The notes under the pieces: generated by a model | Databases searched by the model: none | Told to the model about the DNA's origin: nothing | Seen by the model: only the letters and a program-made list of their open reading frames with translations | Shown: piece by piece, positions 12,464 to 24,500 of the stretch | Layout of the letters: every line of letters begins with the position of its first letter | How positions within the stretch are numbered: the first letter of the stretch is position 1 | Position numbers and translations under genes: made by a program | DNA from: Bemisia tabaci | Lineage: Eukaryota; Arthropoda; Insecta; Hemiptera; Aleyrodidae | Assembly: GCF_918797505.1 (NCBI RefSeq) | Contig: NC_092795.1 | Location: 35,389,131-35,453,130, forward strand | Length of the DNA stretch: 64,000 nucleotides | Reading direction: 5' to 3'

Positions 12464-12526
12464 GTTGCCCAGTTAAATTTGGCAATAGTTGATGTGACTT
12501 GGTTCCTTACTGCTAAACGCGGTCCA
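12464..12526. repeat. ACGCGGTCCA repeat end, fragment
   Basis: GTTGCCCAGTTAAATTTGGC...GGTTCCTTACTGCTAAACG-CGGTCCA matches the right ends of the elements at 56052-56309 and 61996-62129. No left partner is visible here. Confidence 0.6.
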
Positions 12527-12636
12527 GTTAGTCCATCATTTACCCCCTTAGCCTATAAAAAACACCCAATTTAACCAGTAGAATCGCTCCATACTCCCTA
12601 CATCTTCGTCGCCTATCGTTTTGTCTATCAATTTCA
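12527..12636. repeat. GTTAGTCCATCATTT dispersed repeat, copy 1
   Basis: About 110 bases (GTTAGTCCATCATTTACCCC ... TTTTGTCTATCAATTTCA) match 30116-30225 in order. They abut the ACGCGGTCCA repeat directly, so the two may be parts of one larger element. Confidence 0.65.
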
Positions 12637-12639
12637 GCC

Positions 12640-13150
12640 AATCAGCCCGCTGCGTCACAGAGTATGAAGAGTCATAAATCGGACAAGGCGGACTGTTGTG
12701 AGCCCGAGCTTTGAGCTTGATATGCATGCAGATCGTCCAATCGAGTGCGGAGCTTGGACCACGGCTTTTCCACTCACCACAAAGGACCCGTGACGCAAGC
12801 GGTAGCTCTCCCATCGGATCGGATCGGAGAAGGTATGAGCAAGTTGCGCAAGCTCCTCACGCAAAAATTTATGCGTTTTCGATAAGGCCGAGCCGGAGCC
12901 GGGGCCGGGGCGGGCACTAACGAAGTGACGCGGCCAAGTGCCGCCGCGGATGAGCCCGGCACGATTATCGGCGGCAATAAATTCGTGGCATCGATCGGCC
13001 CTGCTTTATTGCCGGCTCAAAACAAACGCCATTAAGGCTCGCGTGAGCCGAGTCGCTCCCGAGTCCTGAGCCCTCCGCTCCGACCGACGACCAACCCTTC
13101 TCGCCGAGCGCGAGGGACAAATGCGTCATAAGTTGCGCGGACAGCCGGAG
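12640..13150. other. Intronic GC-rich island, candidate regulatory DNA
   Basis: A unique-looking GC-rich block with GCCATTAA, GCAATAAA and several GGCCGAGCC-like words, and no long codon-biased frame. An enhancer or conserved non-coding element is possible. The basis is composition only. Confidence 0.25.
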
Positions 13151-13313
13151 CACCGGGTTCCTCTTCCACTCACTTAGCTTTTAATAAAGCCTTTGAAAGT
13201 GTAATTTGTTCATGCATTCATACTGACTCGATAAGCGGAGAAAGAGTACTTAAGTAGTAGGGACGAAGTCAGCCTGGGTGTTGGTACATTGTGTAAACTC
13301 CAACCACGTTTTT

Positions 13314-13477
13314 CAGTGGCGTGGCGTGCTTTGCGATACATCGATTTATGTGTCATTCAAACCTATGGAAACGATCGATAAACAGGGTGTTCGCAGCGAA
13401 TACCTTAATAATCGATTCTTTGCCATAGGTTTAAATGCCATAACAGTCGATACATCGCAATTTACGCCACGCCACTG
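13314..13477. mobile_element. hAT-like MITE (CAGTGGCG ends), copy 1
   Basis: Inverted ends CAGTGGCGTGGCGTGCTTTG / CGCCACGCCACTG with TGCGATACATCGAT inside. The middle holds GATCGATAAACAGGGTGTTC and its partial complement. The CAG-G terminus is typical of hAT elements. Flanks GTTTTT/GTTTTA are a decayed candidate target duplication. Confidence 0.7.
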
Positions 13478-13501
13478 GTTTTACTCAGTTTGTTCTGTAT
13501 T

Positions 13502-13880
13502 CTGCCGCACTAAGGAAAAACGCCGTATGAGCATGTGAATGTTGCTAAATTACTACTCAGAGGATTTTTTAAGAAATCTTTTAAAAAAACAATAGTTTGA
13601 TTGAGAGGAATTTTTATTTAATTACTCTGGATAATAGTTACTTTTATAGGATATATTTCACCTTGAGGTCAAATGTCTTTTTGAAGAGCCACGGTTATTT
13701 TTTAAGAAAGTTACGAATCTTTTTAGTTAGAATTTTTAGAGTTTTTCGATCAAATTACGAAGGAAATACTCTGAAAAATCGGAAGAAAATTATGCCGAAT
13801 TTTCCTGAAAATCCATGGTTTGACGAAGGAAATAGGGCGACGGCTGATGGCACATACGGCGTTCTTCCTTAGCAAGGTAG
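13502..13880. mobile_element. 4-bp-TSD MITE family, copy 2 (long form)
   Basis: Left CTGCCGCACTAAGGAAAAAC and right GGCGTTCTTCCTTAGCAAGG ends, flanked by TATT on both sides. At 379 bases it is about 125 bases longer than its relatives. Confidence 0.75.
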
Positions 13881-13962
13881 TATTCCCTAATCTTGTTTTT
13901 GGCCAATATTGTCGACATTTAATGAGCCTGTTTCAAACATCAGCTAGAGATAAAAGAAGAGT

Positions 13963-14500
13963 TGTTGCTTGTAAAAAATGTCTCGAAAATAACGATGTGC
14001 GCATCGGAAAAGTCTGCAATACACTCCTAACTCCACAATTTGTGTTGAAATATGTATTTCTTCAGCCTCTCGCTCTAATAACGATATTACGGCGTGTGTG
14101 AACGATTTGTTGGAGGTGTCATTCCATCCAACCCTTGCGGCCTAAGATGCTTCACAATACTTAATAAGGCCGACGCAAATCGTCAGGAAGCATGAAGTCT
14201 CATCAACGCAAGGAAAATGTAAATATGAACACGCCGATTGATAAAGTCCCGTCTCGTCACGTGTGTTTTAGCGGGTCGACGTCGGCCATGTTGAATATTG
14301 CGTAGCATCCTAGTGCGCGAGGGTTGGATGGAACTACTCCTCTTACGAAATGTTCACCTGTCGTAATAGGTATCGTTTTGGGAGCGGGAAGCTTCAGATA
14401 AACGCATATTTCTTACGCAAATTGTGAGGTTAGGAGTGGATTTCAGACCTTCCCAATACGCTCATCGTGATTTTTGAGCCATATTCTATTCGAAATAACT
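13963..14500. repeat. Large foldback element with about 200 bp arms
   Basis: The left arm (13963-14160) is the reverse complement of the right arm (14303-14500). Paired landmarks are TTCCATCCAACCCTTGCGGC with GCGAGGGTTGGATGGAA, and CTCCTAACTCCACAATTTG with CAAATTGTGAGGTTAGGAG. Arm identity is moderate, roughly 70-75% by eye. The loop of about 140 bases is not coding. A single-arm relative lies at 10660-10865. Confidence 0.7.
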
Positions 14501-15749
14501 CCTATTTAGGCTCTACCTGTTTGCGACGGGCTCGTTTGGGTAGAATTGCTGAACCAGATTTCTTGAGGAAAATGACTTTTGGATAAATGTCACCATCGAT
14601 TTCTTACATCACACAAGCTGTTTAAAAGTCACTGCGGATCGGGAGCACCTCATTGATTTAGGATGTAGGATGTATGGTCAAAAAACTGGATGAACTTTCC
14701 GAGTTGTACATCGAAGAAGAAAGGTCAATTTAAACATCACCAAGTCTGCAAATCTGACGTCGGCCAATTTATTTCCTCCTCACATATCAATCATTACTTT
14801 TTTTGTGTGACCTTTTTCAAGAATCTCGGTCAAAAAAAAATAGAAACGATCTTCCACGGGAGTGTGAGAAACGGAAGCTCTCTATTTTTTATCAAAGGAG
14901 ACGATATTCTCAGAGGCAAAAATAAGATAATCACCCTTCAAACATAAATGAAGGGCTTGGAGGACAAGTCATGTAAATGCAGTTTTTTAAAAAATTGAGG
15001 TATTACTGATTTCAAGTAAAACTAGTCTTAATACATATTCTGTGAAAAATTGCTCCCAAATTCAAATTTTTAAGCATCAAAAAGTCACTTTGAACTTTCT
15101 TTCTGCCATAAGGATCTACGTAATTTAGAAGCTTCAATCACTTATTTCTCAAACTAGCAAAAACTGCTTTTATGCGTCTTGTCCTTCAAGCCCCTTAAAT
15201 AAGGATACTTCATTGATATTTAAAACTGAAAAGGCCAAAATTCAATGTAGCTGGATGCTTGTATGTTTCAAAATGATGGCACCTATTGTGGTGCAACTCA
15301 TGCTTCGGGCCAGCGTGATGGTAACCGGTGAACGACCATTTTTCATCGTTAGCAATTTCTGAAGTGTCCCGATTACTTGCGCGTAGATTCTGATAAGGAT
15401 CGCGCCCCACAACCCGCGGGAGGAAGCATCGATAAATTCCTGCAGACGACACACAGTGCTGCCGATTTCTGCTATATTCCCTCTTTCCACTGGTAACATG
15501 TTTCTGGAGAAAATCAGGCATGATACCAAGGACGGAAAAACAAGATGGCAAGTCAACGAATTCCCCGGCTCTTTTTCTTCATTTTGCAAACTCATTCAAA
15601 TTCATGAAATAATCGATTCCGCTTAGAGTCATTGAGCTCTGATTAGCTCTGTAAATGAGTTCACTGGTGTTTTGCTTGATTTTTGTAGATTTTATTGTTT
15701 TCGGCAAAAAAAACGTAAGTAAAATTATCGCAGAATTCTTAGTGCGACG

Positions 15750-15791
<42 letters not shown>
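15750..15791. repeat. Poly-A tract (42)
   Basis: Uninterrupted A run directly before the foldback at 15799. Length is likely to be polymorphic or an assembly approximation. Confidence 0.95.
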
Positions 15792-15794
<3 letters not shown>

Positions 15795-15798
15795 ATTG

Positions 15799-16223
15799 GC
15801 GATTTGACTGGTGATTCTTATGTAAAAGTTCGCGAGAAACATGTTGGTGCCACTGGTTTACTCTGAAATCAACTCCCAAGCTCAAAAAAGCTCTCAAATT
15901 GAAACCAAAATGGAGAGGATATCCCACGCTATCCTGAGAGTCCGCCTCTACATCAAGACAAACTCGCCATGCAAAGATAGGGAGCAAGTACATTAGCAGG
16001 GTTTCCGTTTTTTCAGTGTTAGAGTTCCCTAATATTGTTCCCTATCTTTGCATGGAGAGTTTGTCTTGATGTAGAAAAGGACTCTCAGGATAGCATGGGA
16101 TATTCCCTCCATCTTGGCCTCAACTTAAGAGCTTTATTTGAGCTTGAGAGTTAATGTCAGAGAAAACCAGTGGCACCATCGTGTTTCTCGCGAACTTTTA
16201 CATAAAATCAACAGTCGAATCGC
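15799..16223. mobile_element. Foldback element with about 200 bp arms, copy 1
   Basis: The left arm carries GTAAAAGTTCGCGAGAAAC, GAAATCAACTCCCAAGCTC and CTATCCTGAGAGTCC. The right arm is its reverse complement, ending CGCGAACTTTTACAT. A second copy lies at 47738-48176. Transcripts through it would form a long hairpin. Confidence 0.85.
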
Positions 16224-16259
16224 AAATTCCTCACACATGCAACATCTGCATTAATACCT

Positions 16260-16640
16260 TTGTACTCACTTTATGAGTGGAGCGGCAACCGCGGAGAGAC
16301 ACGCGCGTGTGCAGAAGAGCCCATGCACTTTGCACTTGGTGCCGTAAATAAAGGCGATTTTAATTATGACGCCGTGGAACAAAGCACGAGTCATTGCAGC
16401 GGAATTTACGGCTTTGTCCCCCATTTCTGCTCCCCGATAATCCTAGCCAGCACCCACCCTCGCCGTGAGATGATCAATTTTGTGCAATAATCGCTATGAT
16501 TTTTCGCGAGGGCGCTGAACCGTAAAGTGATTTACGACCCTCTCTTCGCCAGGCTGAGTTTTCGCGTCGGACACCCGATAAAAGAACGGCTTCGCGATAA
16601 TGGAATTTGATCGTCGGATCGTAAAGATGAGATCAAAATG
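16260..16640. other. Intronic block of unique sequence, candidate enhancer
   Basis: Free of the listed repeats. Contains GTAAATAAA (forkhead-like), several GATAA and CGATAA words, and GCGATAATGGA, which recurs at about 50583. No coding frame is supported. Regulatory function is inference only. Confidence 0.25.
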
Positions 16641-18536
16641 CCAATGATGTACCTTATGCAAAACTACGCTTTTTTCAGAAAAGTTATGAAACCGTCTAGA
16701 AATAGGCAAGTGGCCCCGTAAAGGATGACGGCATGTTAGATCTGCTTAATGGTGGTTTTAACATTTCTTTGAAAAAAGAAAATTATAACAAAGGGGACGG
16801 CTCTCTTATGAATGCGTATACAAAATTAAATAATAGATGACGTAATGTGGTCGAATTTTTGTTAGAAAACATTGATTTAATGAAAAAAGGAGAGAAAAGG
16901 ATAATGCGGTAGCGATGTCGAAATGTGTCTTTCCTTGAGCTGCTGAAGGTCGCAGATTTAACGTATTAGCAGGTGGCTATAATTTTTAAGTCATTCATAT
17001 GATTTTATAAAATAATTATTTCCCTCTCTAATGAAATTTCAGCTTTAAGCTGAATTTTTTACGCACGTTGGCTAAAAAACTTTAACATCTCGTCTTACGA
17101 CCCGTGCGTTCACCGCAATTAGTTGGTGAAATAATTATTCTTGAAAAATACTTCATTTCACTTGCGCAAAATTTTTCCGGAAGAGTAGGTATTGAAACAG
17201 AAAATTTGATTGAAATGATTGAAAAAATCGGTCCCACGTTGGAAAAGGAAAACGAGAAGTGTTTCATCATTTATATTATTTCTTTATTTTTTTTTTTTTC
17301 TTTTTCTCATTCGCTGGTATTATTGAGTGGTCGTTGGCACTGACTAGTAGCGATCAGTAGCACTAATTACAATACCCGAAAATAGTTCTACCAGTATTTG
17401 ACTGAAAGATAATTTTTTCAAAAATATTTCTCTTAAGAGGGGAGCAGGCGTATTGAAGCATTAGCTTGAGACTTTCTCACGTGGTTTCGATCAAATCGAC
17501 AAAGGATTCTTTGCACGAGTTGTCATGAGTAAAGCAGTGACGGGTAATGAAAGGCGAAAAAAAAGGAAAGAAAAAAACCTTTTCGTTAATTAATTACCTG
17601 CACATGCCCGGTATACGCGCATGCGCCGCGGGTATGTGATTAAGTCGCCGTTAACTGTTGGAACTGTTGCCAGATCACAGGCCGCGAAAAATTATTATTG
17701 GCAATACGTTTTTGCGACACGACGGAGAAGCATAACATTGAATATGATGGGTGCGCAAAAAGTTGTTGAAAAAGGGGGATTTGTTACTGAAAACTAATAA
17801 TGTGCGAGTTCTTTTGGAAAAATGTCGCTTAGAAAAAAAGAAAGGAAAAAAGAGGGAAGAAGAAGAAGACGACGAAGATGGGAAGAAATTACCTACTATA
17901 TTTGCAAAAACCACGCATTTCCAGTCCAAGGAATTGATTCAGGAAAAGCAGATTTAAGTTCCGGAACATAAACACTATGTTTCGCCTCATAGTTATTGCC
18001 GAGTGACATGTGGATTTTAATAACCTTATGACGATTAATGAATCGACCACAAATTATTATGACCGACATCGTACATCTTGCAAAGTGCAAGTGCGTCGAC
18101 CTAGAGGAGAATTTTCGCGATCGAATGTCATAGACTTTGTTACGCCTAAATATTTTCATGGAATTAAGCTTAAAACAAAGTTGCAAACCCATCAACTAAC
18201 AGAGGTCAATGAATCAAAGACAGGTAAAGTCATAGATAGGTGCTGCTCTCTCGTTAACGACTGCAACAATCTGAACATAAGTTTTTCACGGGAGAAGGAA
18301 ATTAATTCAAAATCCGGGAATATGATACACCTGTCCATGGGATAAATCAAAATTTCCTACGGGGTGAATTTCATTGTTATTGTACACCGGTTAGAATCAG
18401 CCTGAACATTTGATGGCAAAAAACGTTATTTGGTGAATCTGCAAGAGTGATGTTTGAGCGAAGTCACTTTTCAAAAACCGGCAGTGTAGGGTCCCTAAGA
18501 TTTTTTAATATTGCATTCACTGGATCTTTCAACTCC

Positions 18537-18825
18537 AGGGTGTCTACTGAAACAGGCTGGTCAAAAATACGTACTTTTACACTACTTTTTCAGTGCATTC
18601 TCAAGAAATTCAGTACCTCCTCCAACAGAAAAATTCCGTAATTTTTCAGTACCTCCATTTGACAAAATTCGGAAAAATTCAAAAATTTGATATTGCGGCA
18701 AAAATGACAAAAAATTAAAAAAATTCTGGACCTTTTTGCGGAATTTCCGGACTTTTTCAGTGCTTCCGGACCGCCCTTAAAAAATCAGTACTATTTCTGA
18801 ACTTTCCGGACGTGTAGACACCCTG
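18537..18825. mobile_element. MITE with CAGGGTGTCTAC / GTAGACACCCTG ends, copy 1
   Basis: Inverted 12-base termini are flanked by AACTC on both sides. The interior is built of CAGTACCTCC, AAATTCGG and TTCCGGACTTT words. A second, left-truncated copy is at 34368-34639. The AACTC flanks suggest a 5 bp target duplication. Confidence 0.75.
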
Positions 18826-18879
18826 AACTCTAAACAGGATCCAGCTTTTGAACTTCGATGCTTTTCGACGAAACAATTG

Positions 18880-19130
18880 CAACTCAGCAAACCTCTTGGG
18901 CGAAAACAATCAAGTCAACGTTGCCAACGGATCTGGAAAGGGAGCCTGGAGGCTTTGAGCGGACTCAAACTAGAGGCGCGATCTCCCAACCAAGAAAAGG
19001 CAACGATCAATCACCTCACCTCACCCTGCCCTCCGATCGACTACCAATGCTCAGCGCCCCGCTGCTGGCTTCTTCGGCGCCTTGATTGGTTTTCAGTTGG
19101 GCCTCGCAGCTAATTAACTAATTACGCTTT
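18880..19130. promoter_or_regulatory. Candidate homeodomain-binding cluster in intron
   Basis: Relatively GC-rich unique DNA ends in TAATTAACTAATTAC (19111-19125), three overlapping TAAT/ATTA cores. A similar TTAATTAATTA occurs at about 17587. No coding frame is supported. Homeodomain binding is inferred from the core alone. Confidence 0.25.
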
Positions 19131-19768
19131 GATACGTCGCGCTTGCGTCTAAGTCTCCCGGCTAGAAACCCGCTCTCTCGCCCGGAAAGTTGTTCAACTC
19201 GGTCGCTCAACTGATATTTTAAAGGCACTTTAAAGTTTTGTATTGAATTTGCATTTTTATTAGACTTTAACGACCTCATATTGAACAATAGGTCGATTGG
19301 AAACGTCAGCCACCGCAGACTTGCTGTTGGGCCAACCAGGGGTTCCTACTTGGACATAGAGTTTCCTTTCGGATTCTTTTCATGTATATGGTCCATATTT
19401 TTAAGTCTGAGGTTGTTATTCTCTGGTAGTCTGTAATTTAATTGTATGAGAAATTTTAGTTATGGTAAGCAGCCCGAATACATCACACGATAAAAACAAC
19501 AATGAAAACGTGCGAAACAAAGCTGAAGACAATAAATCAACGCAGGACGTTAAATAAATTATATCTAGCTCTGATAATTAGTTCTCAATTTTGAGCAAAA
19601 TTAACCGTTTTTGGAATTGGTAATATGTGACATGTCTTTAGGTACAATGAAAAAAAATGACTCGATAACACAAATTGCCATTGGCAGCATTTCCGATCAT
19701 TGTATGTTGATTCATAATTCAAGAAATCCTCCTGTCAGTTGCTTACGGCTGTCAGGAGGTGGACTGGC

Positions 19769-19971
19769 CCAAGGCGGATAAAGAATGGTGGTCGCATTTC
19801 GATTTGGCTGCCATCTTGAAGCGTTGTGACGTCAGGAGGGTACGGGTTATGCCGTGCAATCCGAGGTTGAGTCGGCCCCCCGGCCTCGGCCAGCCCATGT
19901 ACCCGATGTACCCGATACCGTGTGACGTCCAGAGGGTACGAAATGCGACCACCATTCTTTATCCGCCTTGG
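19769..19971. mobile_element. MITE with about 30 bp perfect inverted ends next to an exon
   Basis: CCAAGGCGGATAAAGAATGG and the bases following it to 19801 are exactly complementary to 19940-19971. The middle has GTGACGTCAGGAGGGTACG and a near-complement. It lies about 130 bases downstream of the donor of exon 20098-20217. Arm identity suggests a young insertion. Confidence 0.8.
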
Positions 19972-20097
19972 ACTGGCCGGCCGTTTGTTCCTGGCACATA
20001 CGAACAGTAGTTGCCTGAACTTGCTTTTCTCCCCACTTTCAAGTAAAAAAAGGGGGAAAACAATTCTAGAGATAAATTTTAAATGATGATTACTCAC

Positions 20098-20217
20098 CTG
20101 CCCGAAGTTGCCCTGTCCAAGGACCGTTTGTAGGCGAAGTTTTTCTCGGGGGAACTCCCATTTCGAGCTCGGTGTAGGTACAATCGTCAGTCCGCCGGTT
20201 TTCTCCATTTCCCAACC
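20098..20217 (-). CDS. Cad96Ca: Juxtamembrane and glycine-loop exon
   Basis: A 40-codon exon between acceptor ATTTCTAG and donor CAG|GTGAGT, both phase 0. It reads GWEMEKTGG, then a short Ser/Pro linker, KWEFPREKLRL and GQGNFGQ. WEFPR before the kinase and the GxGxxG nucleotide-binding loop place it at the start of the kinase N-lobe. It joins NKKK of the transmembrane exon upstream and VWKAE downstream without a frame change. It is isolated between two very large introns of about 8.0 kb (transposon-rich) and 11.7 kb. Confidence 0.85.
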
Positions 20218-20957
20218 CTAGAAATAACGTCATATTCTGTTTATTAAGGTCGAGACACTTGCAGAGGCATATTTCTTTTGGTTTGACTTATTACCATAGT
20301 ATTCATCATTACTTTATCTTGGAATTTTGGCATTATCCATTCTACAAATCCATACAGCATTTTCACTCTGCATAAAAACGGCGCATGTTTTTTACACTAT
20401 TCTGAAGGCTTGTAATGAAAAGTGTGAGGCCTCCGTTGGTTATAAGACATTTCGTCAACGATTTTTTGTCCGAACACTTGTTTTTTTCCAGAAGTTTAAG
20501 TCCACGCGTTTTTTCGGCAGGGGAGTTTTGGTCCACTTACCAATTATTGAGACCCATAGTTAATTGGTCAACATGTAAATACGAACAACATTTGCTCACG
20601 ACGTTTTTGGATGAAATGTGTAATGTCTTGGAAGAATGAGGGTTTGCTCGTTTTTTGTTTGTTTGGTTGGCCAAACGGAAACAAATATATAATTGAGAAT
20701 TTTGGCGTCAATTCCATGAGGGGAAATTCACTAAGACTCTCTACACCTCTTTGGTGCGACAGAACTTAATTAACTTTCAAGATAATCCCATCTTCTTGTA
20801 CCTGAACTGGATGAACCTTTTGATTTTCCTCAGCTAAAGGCTCTTAGATTTTGTCATTCTTGATACGTTGGGGCGTCTTCAATCTCGTATGATACTGAGC
20901 AACACCTACGTCGCGAAATAGTTGCTTGAAACGCCGTAGCACTCCGCGGCGCGGCGG

Positions 20958-21078
20958 GCGACCAGCGTGACACGCGCATAGGCGCCTACAAACCTAACAG
21001 GGATACTTCACGCATTGCGCAACGCGTGAAGTATCCCGTTAGGTTTGTAGGCGCCTATGCGCGTGTCACGCTGGTCGC
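20958..21078. repeat. 121 bp near-perfect palindrome inside inverted-repeat element copy 2
   Basis: Arms of about 58 bases begin GCGACCAGCGTGACACGCGC and differ by one indel and very few substitutions. The centre is GCATTGCGCAACGC. It is longer and cleaner than the homologous hairpin at 2157-2230, so the arms are either selected or homogenised. Confidence 0.85.
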
Positions 21079-21588
21079 CAGTGCGCAATTCGCTCTGTGT
21101 TAGGCTCTAATATTTAAACTCGCGGAGTTAGCGCTTTTCAACTTATGATTTTGAAATTTTTGCACGCTCTGCACGGATTATTCTCACTTAAATTTATGGG
21201 GGGAAAAATGTATTAGAGGAAAATATAACGAGTGTTTTGAAGATATGAAGGTGGTTCCGTGTATAATTTAATGATTTCCAAAGCTTTTTAACTTTTCTTT
21301 TAGAGTTTGTGCTTTTACTGTAGTGCAGCGTGGTGTATTCGCAACCAAACGCTCAAAATTGGACGTGTTTGACTATAAAAGATCGATGTAAAAGTGGTTT
21401 AAAACCAAAGATTGCGTCCTCCTTGGTTTTTTCTCTCTCTTCTTCATTATTTTCTATCGTTCCTTTCAACACAAGTACGGCTCATTGAGATTAATATCGA
21501 CGCCATCGCTTGGAAAAGGGTTTAATTTTTGCCATGTTTTAAAAATATAATGTTTTTAAAATGAAGTAATATTACATACATACATACG

Positions 21589-24500
21589 AGTCGCTGTTAT
21601 AGCGCTCTTTGGCGCTTTGCGACACCTAATCGCCACAAAGCTCGGTCTTCCCACAGGTTATCAGGGAGTTGACACTCCCTCATCTCACTTAACACCCCCT
21701 GTCGCCAACCTCTCACTGGGCGTCCCCTACGTCTCCTCCCAGGAGGAACCCAATCAAGCATCTTTTTTGGCAGCCTCTCTTCCGTCATCCTATTGACATG
21801 ACCATACCAAACAAGTTGTTTGGTCATGACGTCGAACACGATGTCATTTTCGACTTCCATTATCTGACGCACTCTATCATTACGGACCCGATCTCTCCTA
21901 GAAATTCCTGCTGACCTTCTCCAGAAATCCATCTCCGTTGCTCTTAGCATATCCTGTGTCCGTTTCTTCAGCTGCCAAACTTCACATCCGTATGTTAATA
22001 TACTTTTGACTACAGCGTTGTATATCCTCCTCTTGTTATCTTTGGAAATCCGCTGATCCCAGAGGATTCCATTTAACATCGCTATAGCCTTCCTTGCTAA
22101 GGTGTTCCTTTCCCTGATAGCTTGATCCGTCCTTCCATCCTGGGTCAACCGCACTCCCAAGTACTTAAAGTGCTCGCAGCCTTTGATCTGCTGCCCATCC
22201 TCCAACTCAATGCTTTGCTGATCACCGCCAAAAGTCATCTTCTCAGATTTGGATATGCTGACTTCCAGACCCCACTTCCGATACTCTTCTACTAGCTTGC
22301 GCATCATGTATTCCGCGTCATCTTGATCTTGAGCAACCACCACCTGGTCATCAGCAAAGCACAGAGTAAACAGAGTTTCGAGATCACCCAAGGGGACACC
22401 CATACCAGAGCATTTCTTTTTCCATTCTTTCAGCACGCACTCGAGATAAATTTTAAATAATGTTGGCGACAAACAACATCCCTGTTTTAAACCCTTAGTC
22501 ACATAAAATCCCGCTGACAACCCCCCATGATACTTAATTTTGGTAAAACTCCCTTTATAAAATCGCTTGACAGCATCAATCAACCCCCCGTTAAAATTCG
22601 ATTTTTCCAAGGCCTCCCAAAGTTTCACCAACGGCACACTGTCATACGCTTTCTGGAGATCCACGAAAATTAAATGCAGCTCCTGAGCTACGGCCATTTT
22701 CTTCTCAATGACCTGGACAATAACAAAGAGGTGATCTATCGTAGACCTGCCAGCTCTAAAACCAGCCTGCTCCTCTGCTTCGTGATCCTGCCATTCGTCC
22801 TCGATCTTCGCTTTCAGTATCTTCCCGTACACTTTGCTTATTGTCCCGGTCACTGAGAGCCCCCGGTAGTTGTTACAGTCGTCCTTCCTTCCCTTCTTTT
22901 TGTAGATGGCCTTGATCCAGGACTCCTTCCACTCCCTTGGTACCTCGTCACCCCTGATGCATTGCTGCATCAGTTTCCTGAGGCACTCAAAGAGCTTGGC
23001 AGTCCCGTACTTGACCAACTCAACAGGAATCCCGCCAGGACCCGGCGCTTTATCATTAATTAGCTCTTTAACCGCTTTAATTATGTCACAAGTGTGAATC
23101 TCCAAGTTGTTCATTCTTCCGTTGTCCGTGCTGCTGTCTCGAAACTCTGGGCGCCTTTCCGTCAAAAGATCTTTAAAATGATCCTCCAGTTTTTTAAGTG
23201 ATATCGGAGAAACGATGTCGCGCTTCATGTCTCTACGTAAACCTTTAATTAACTTCCAGCTCTCAGCACTTTTTCTCCCCCCTAGGTAGGTGTTAATTCT
23301 AGAACAGTTGCTTTCCCAAGCTTCATTCTTCTTCCGTGTTATGAGGCTCCTAACTTTAGACTGAGCTTTCCTGTAAGCAACTTTATCTTCAGCCTTTTTA
23401 GACGACAGAAATATAAGATGTTTTTGCCTCTTGAGATTTATCTCGTCTTCAATTTCTTCATCCCACCAGTAAGGATGCTGCTTTTTATTACTGGTTTTGC
23501 AAATACCTAGGGCTTCTTTAGCTGCAGAGTGGATACAATCTTTAATGAAATGATATTGCTCTTCAGTGGTACCCGAAAGCCCATCCCCCAACTTCTCATC
23601 CAAGCGTTTCCGATACAGAGCCTTGACACTAGGGTGCTGCAAACTTTCGATGTTGTATCTTACCTCACGCTCTTGCATCCCCTGTCCCTGCTGTTGTTCA
23701 GGCACTGGCTCTACATCCTTAGTTCCTTTAACGGGAAACGCTATATCTGCTCGGAGGAAATGATGGTCACTGCCGCAGGAGAGTCCCCTGCACACTCTAA
23801 CTTGCTGCAATTTCAGCTTAGTAGAGTGCTTAACAATCACATAATCGATGATGGATTTCAATCCTCGCGTTGGCTGGACCCAGGTATACTTATGGATGTC
23901 TTTGTGTTGAAAAAAGCCATTCAAAATTCTCATCTCAGTTTGAGAACAAATTGAGATGAGCCGATCACCGTTATCATTAACAGCATCCTCCCCAAACGGT
24001 CCAACAACTTTACAGTTTACTCGTCGTCCCGTTCTGCTGTTCAAATCACCCATAAGTATGACTTCCCTGCCAGCACCAACGTTCAGAATTTCATCATTCA
24101 GATCTTCAAAAAATTGGTCCTTACACGCGACAGTGGCATCATCATTTACACCGTACACTCCAAGCAGCGTGATCTTATGTCCGTATAGGTTGAGGTTCAT
24201 TCTGATAAGTCGCTGGTTGACGGCCTCCCAGGTGCCCACAAACTTACGTAGGCTTTTCCGCATGAGTATTGCTACTCCTTGCTGAGCACGCTGATCTTTG
24301 GCCACGCCGCTGTAGAATAGATCATAGTCACCGTAATTCTCTGACCCGTGCCCTTTCTTCTTGGTTTCAGTAAGAACAGCGACATCCACTTCAAGCTTCT
24401 GGATCTCCGATATCACTTCCGGTAGCTTATTCGAAATGCCTTGGACATTCCACGTCCCAAATATCAATGTCCGTTTTCTTAATTTTTGTCGACGTGTCCG

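Larger units (their letters stand above)
8443..20097 (-). other. Cad96Ca: Large kinase intron (11.7 kb)
   Basis: Intron between the glycine-loop exon and the VAVK exon. It contains several foldback elements, three SINE-like or short repeat units, GC-rich islands at 10060-10420, 11290-11570, 12640-13150, 16260-16640 and 18880-19130, and poly-A/T tracts. No further coding exon with splice sites was supported. Confidence 0.7.
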
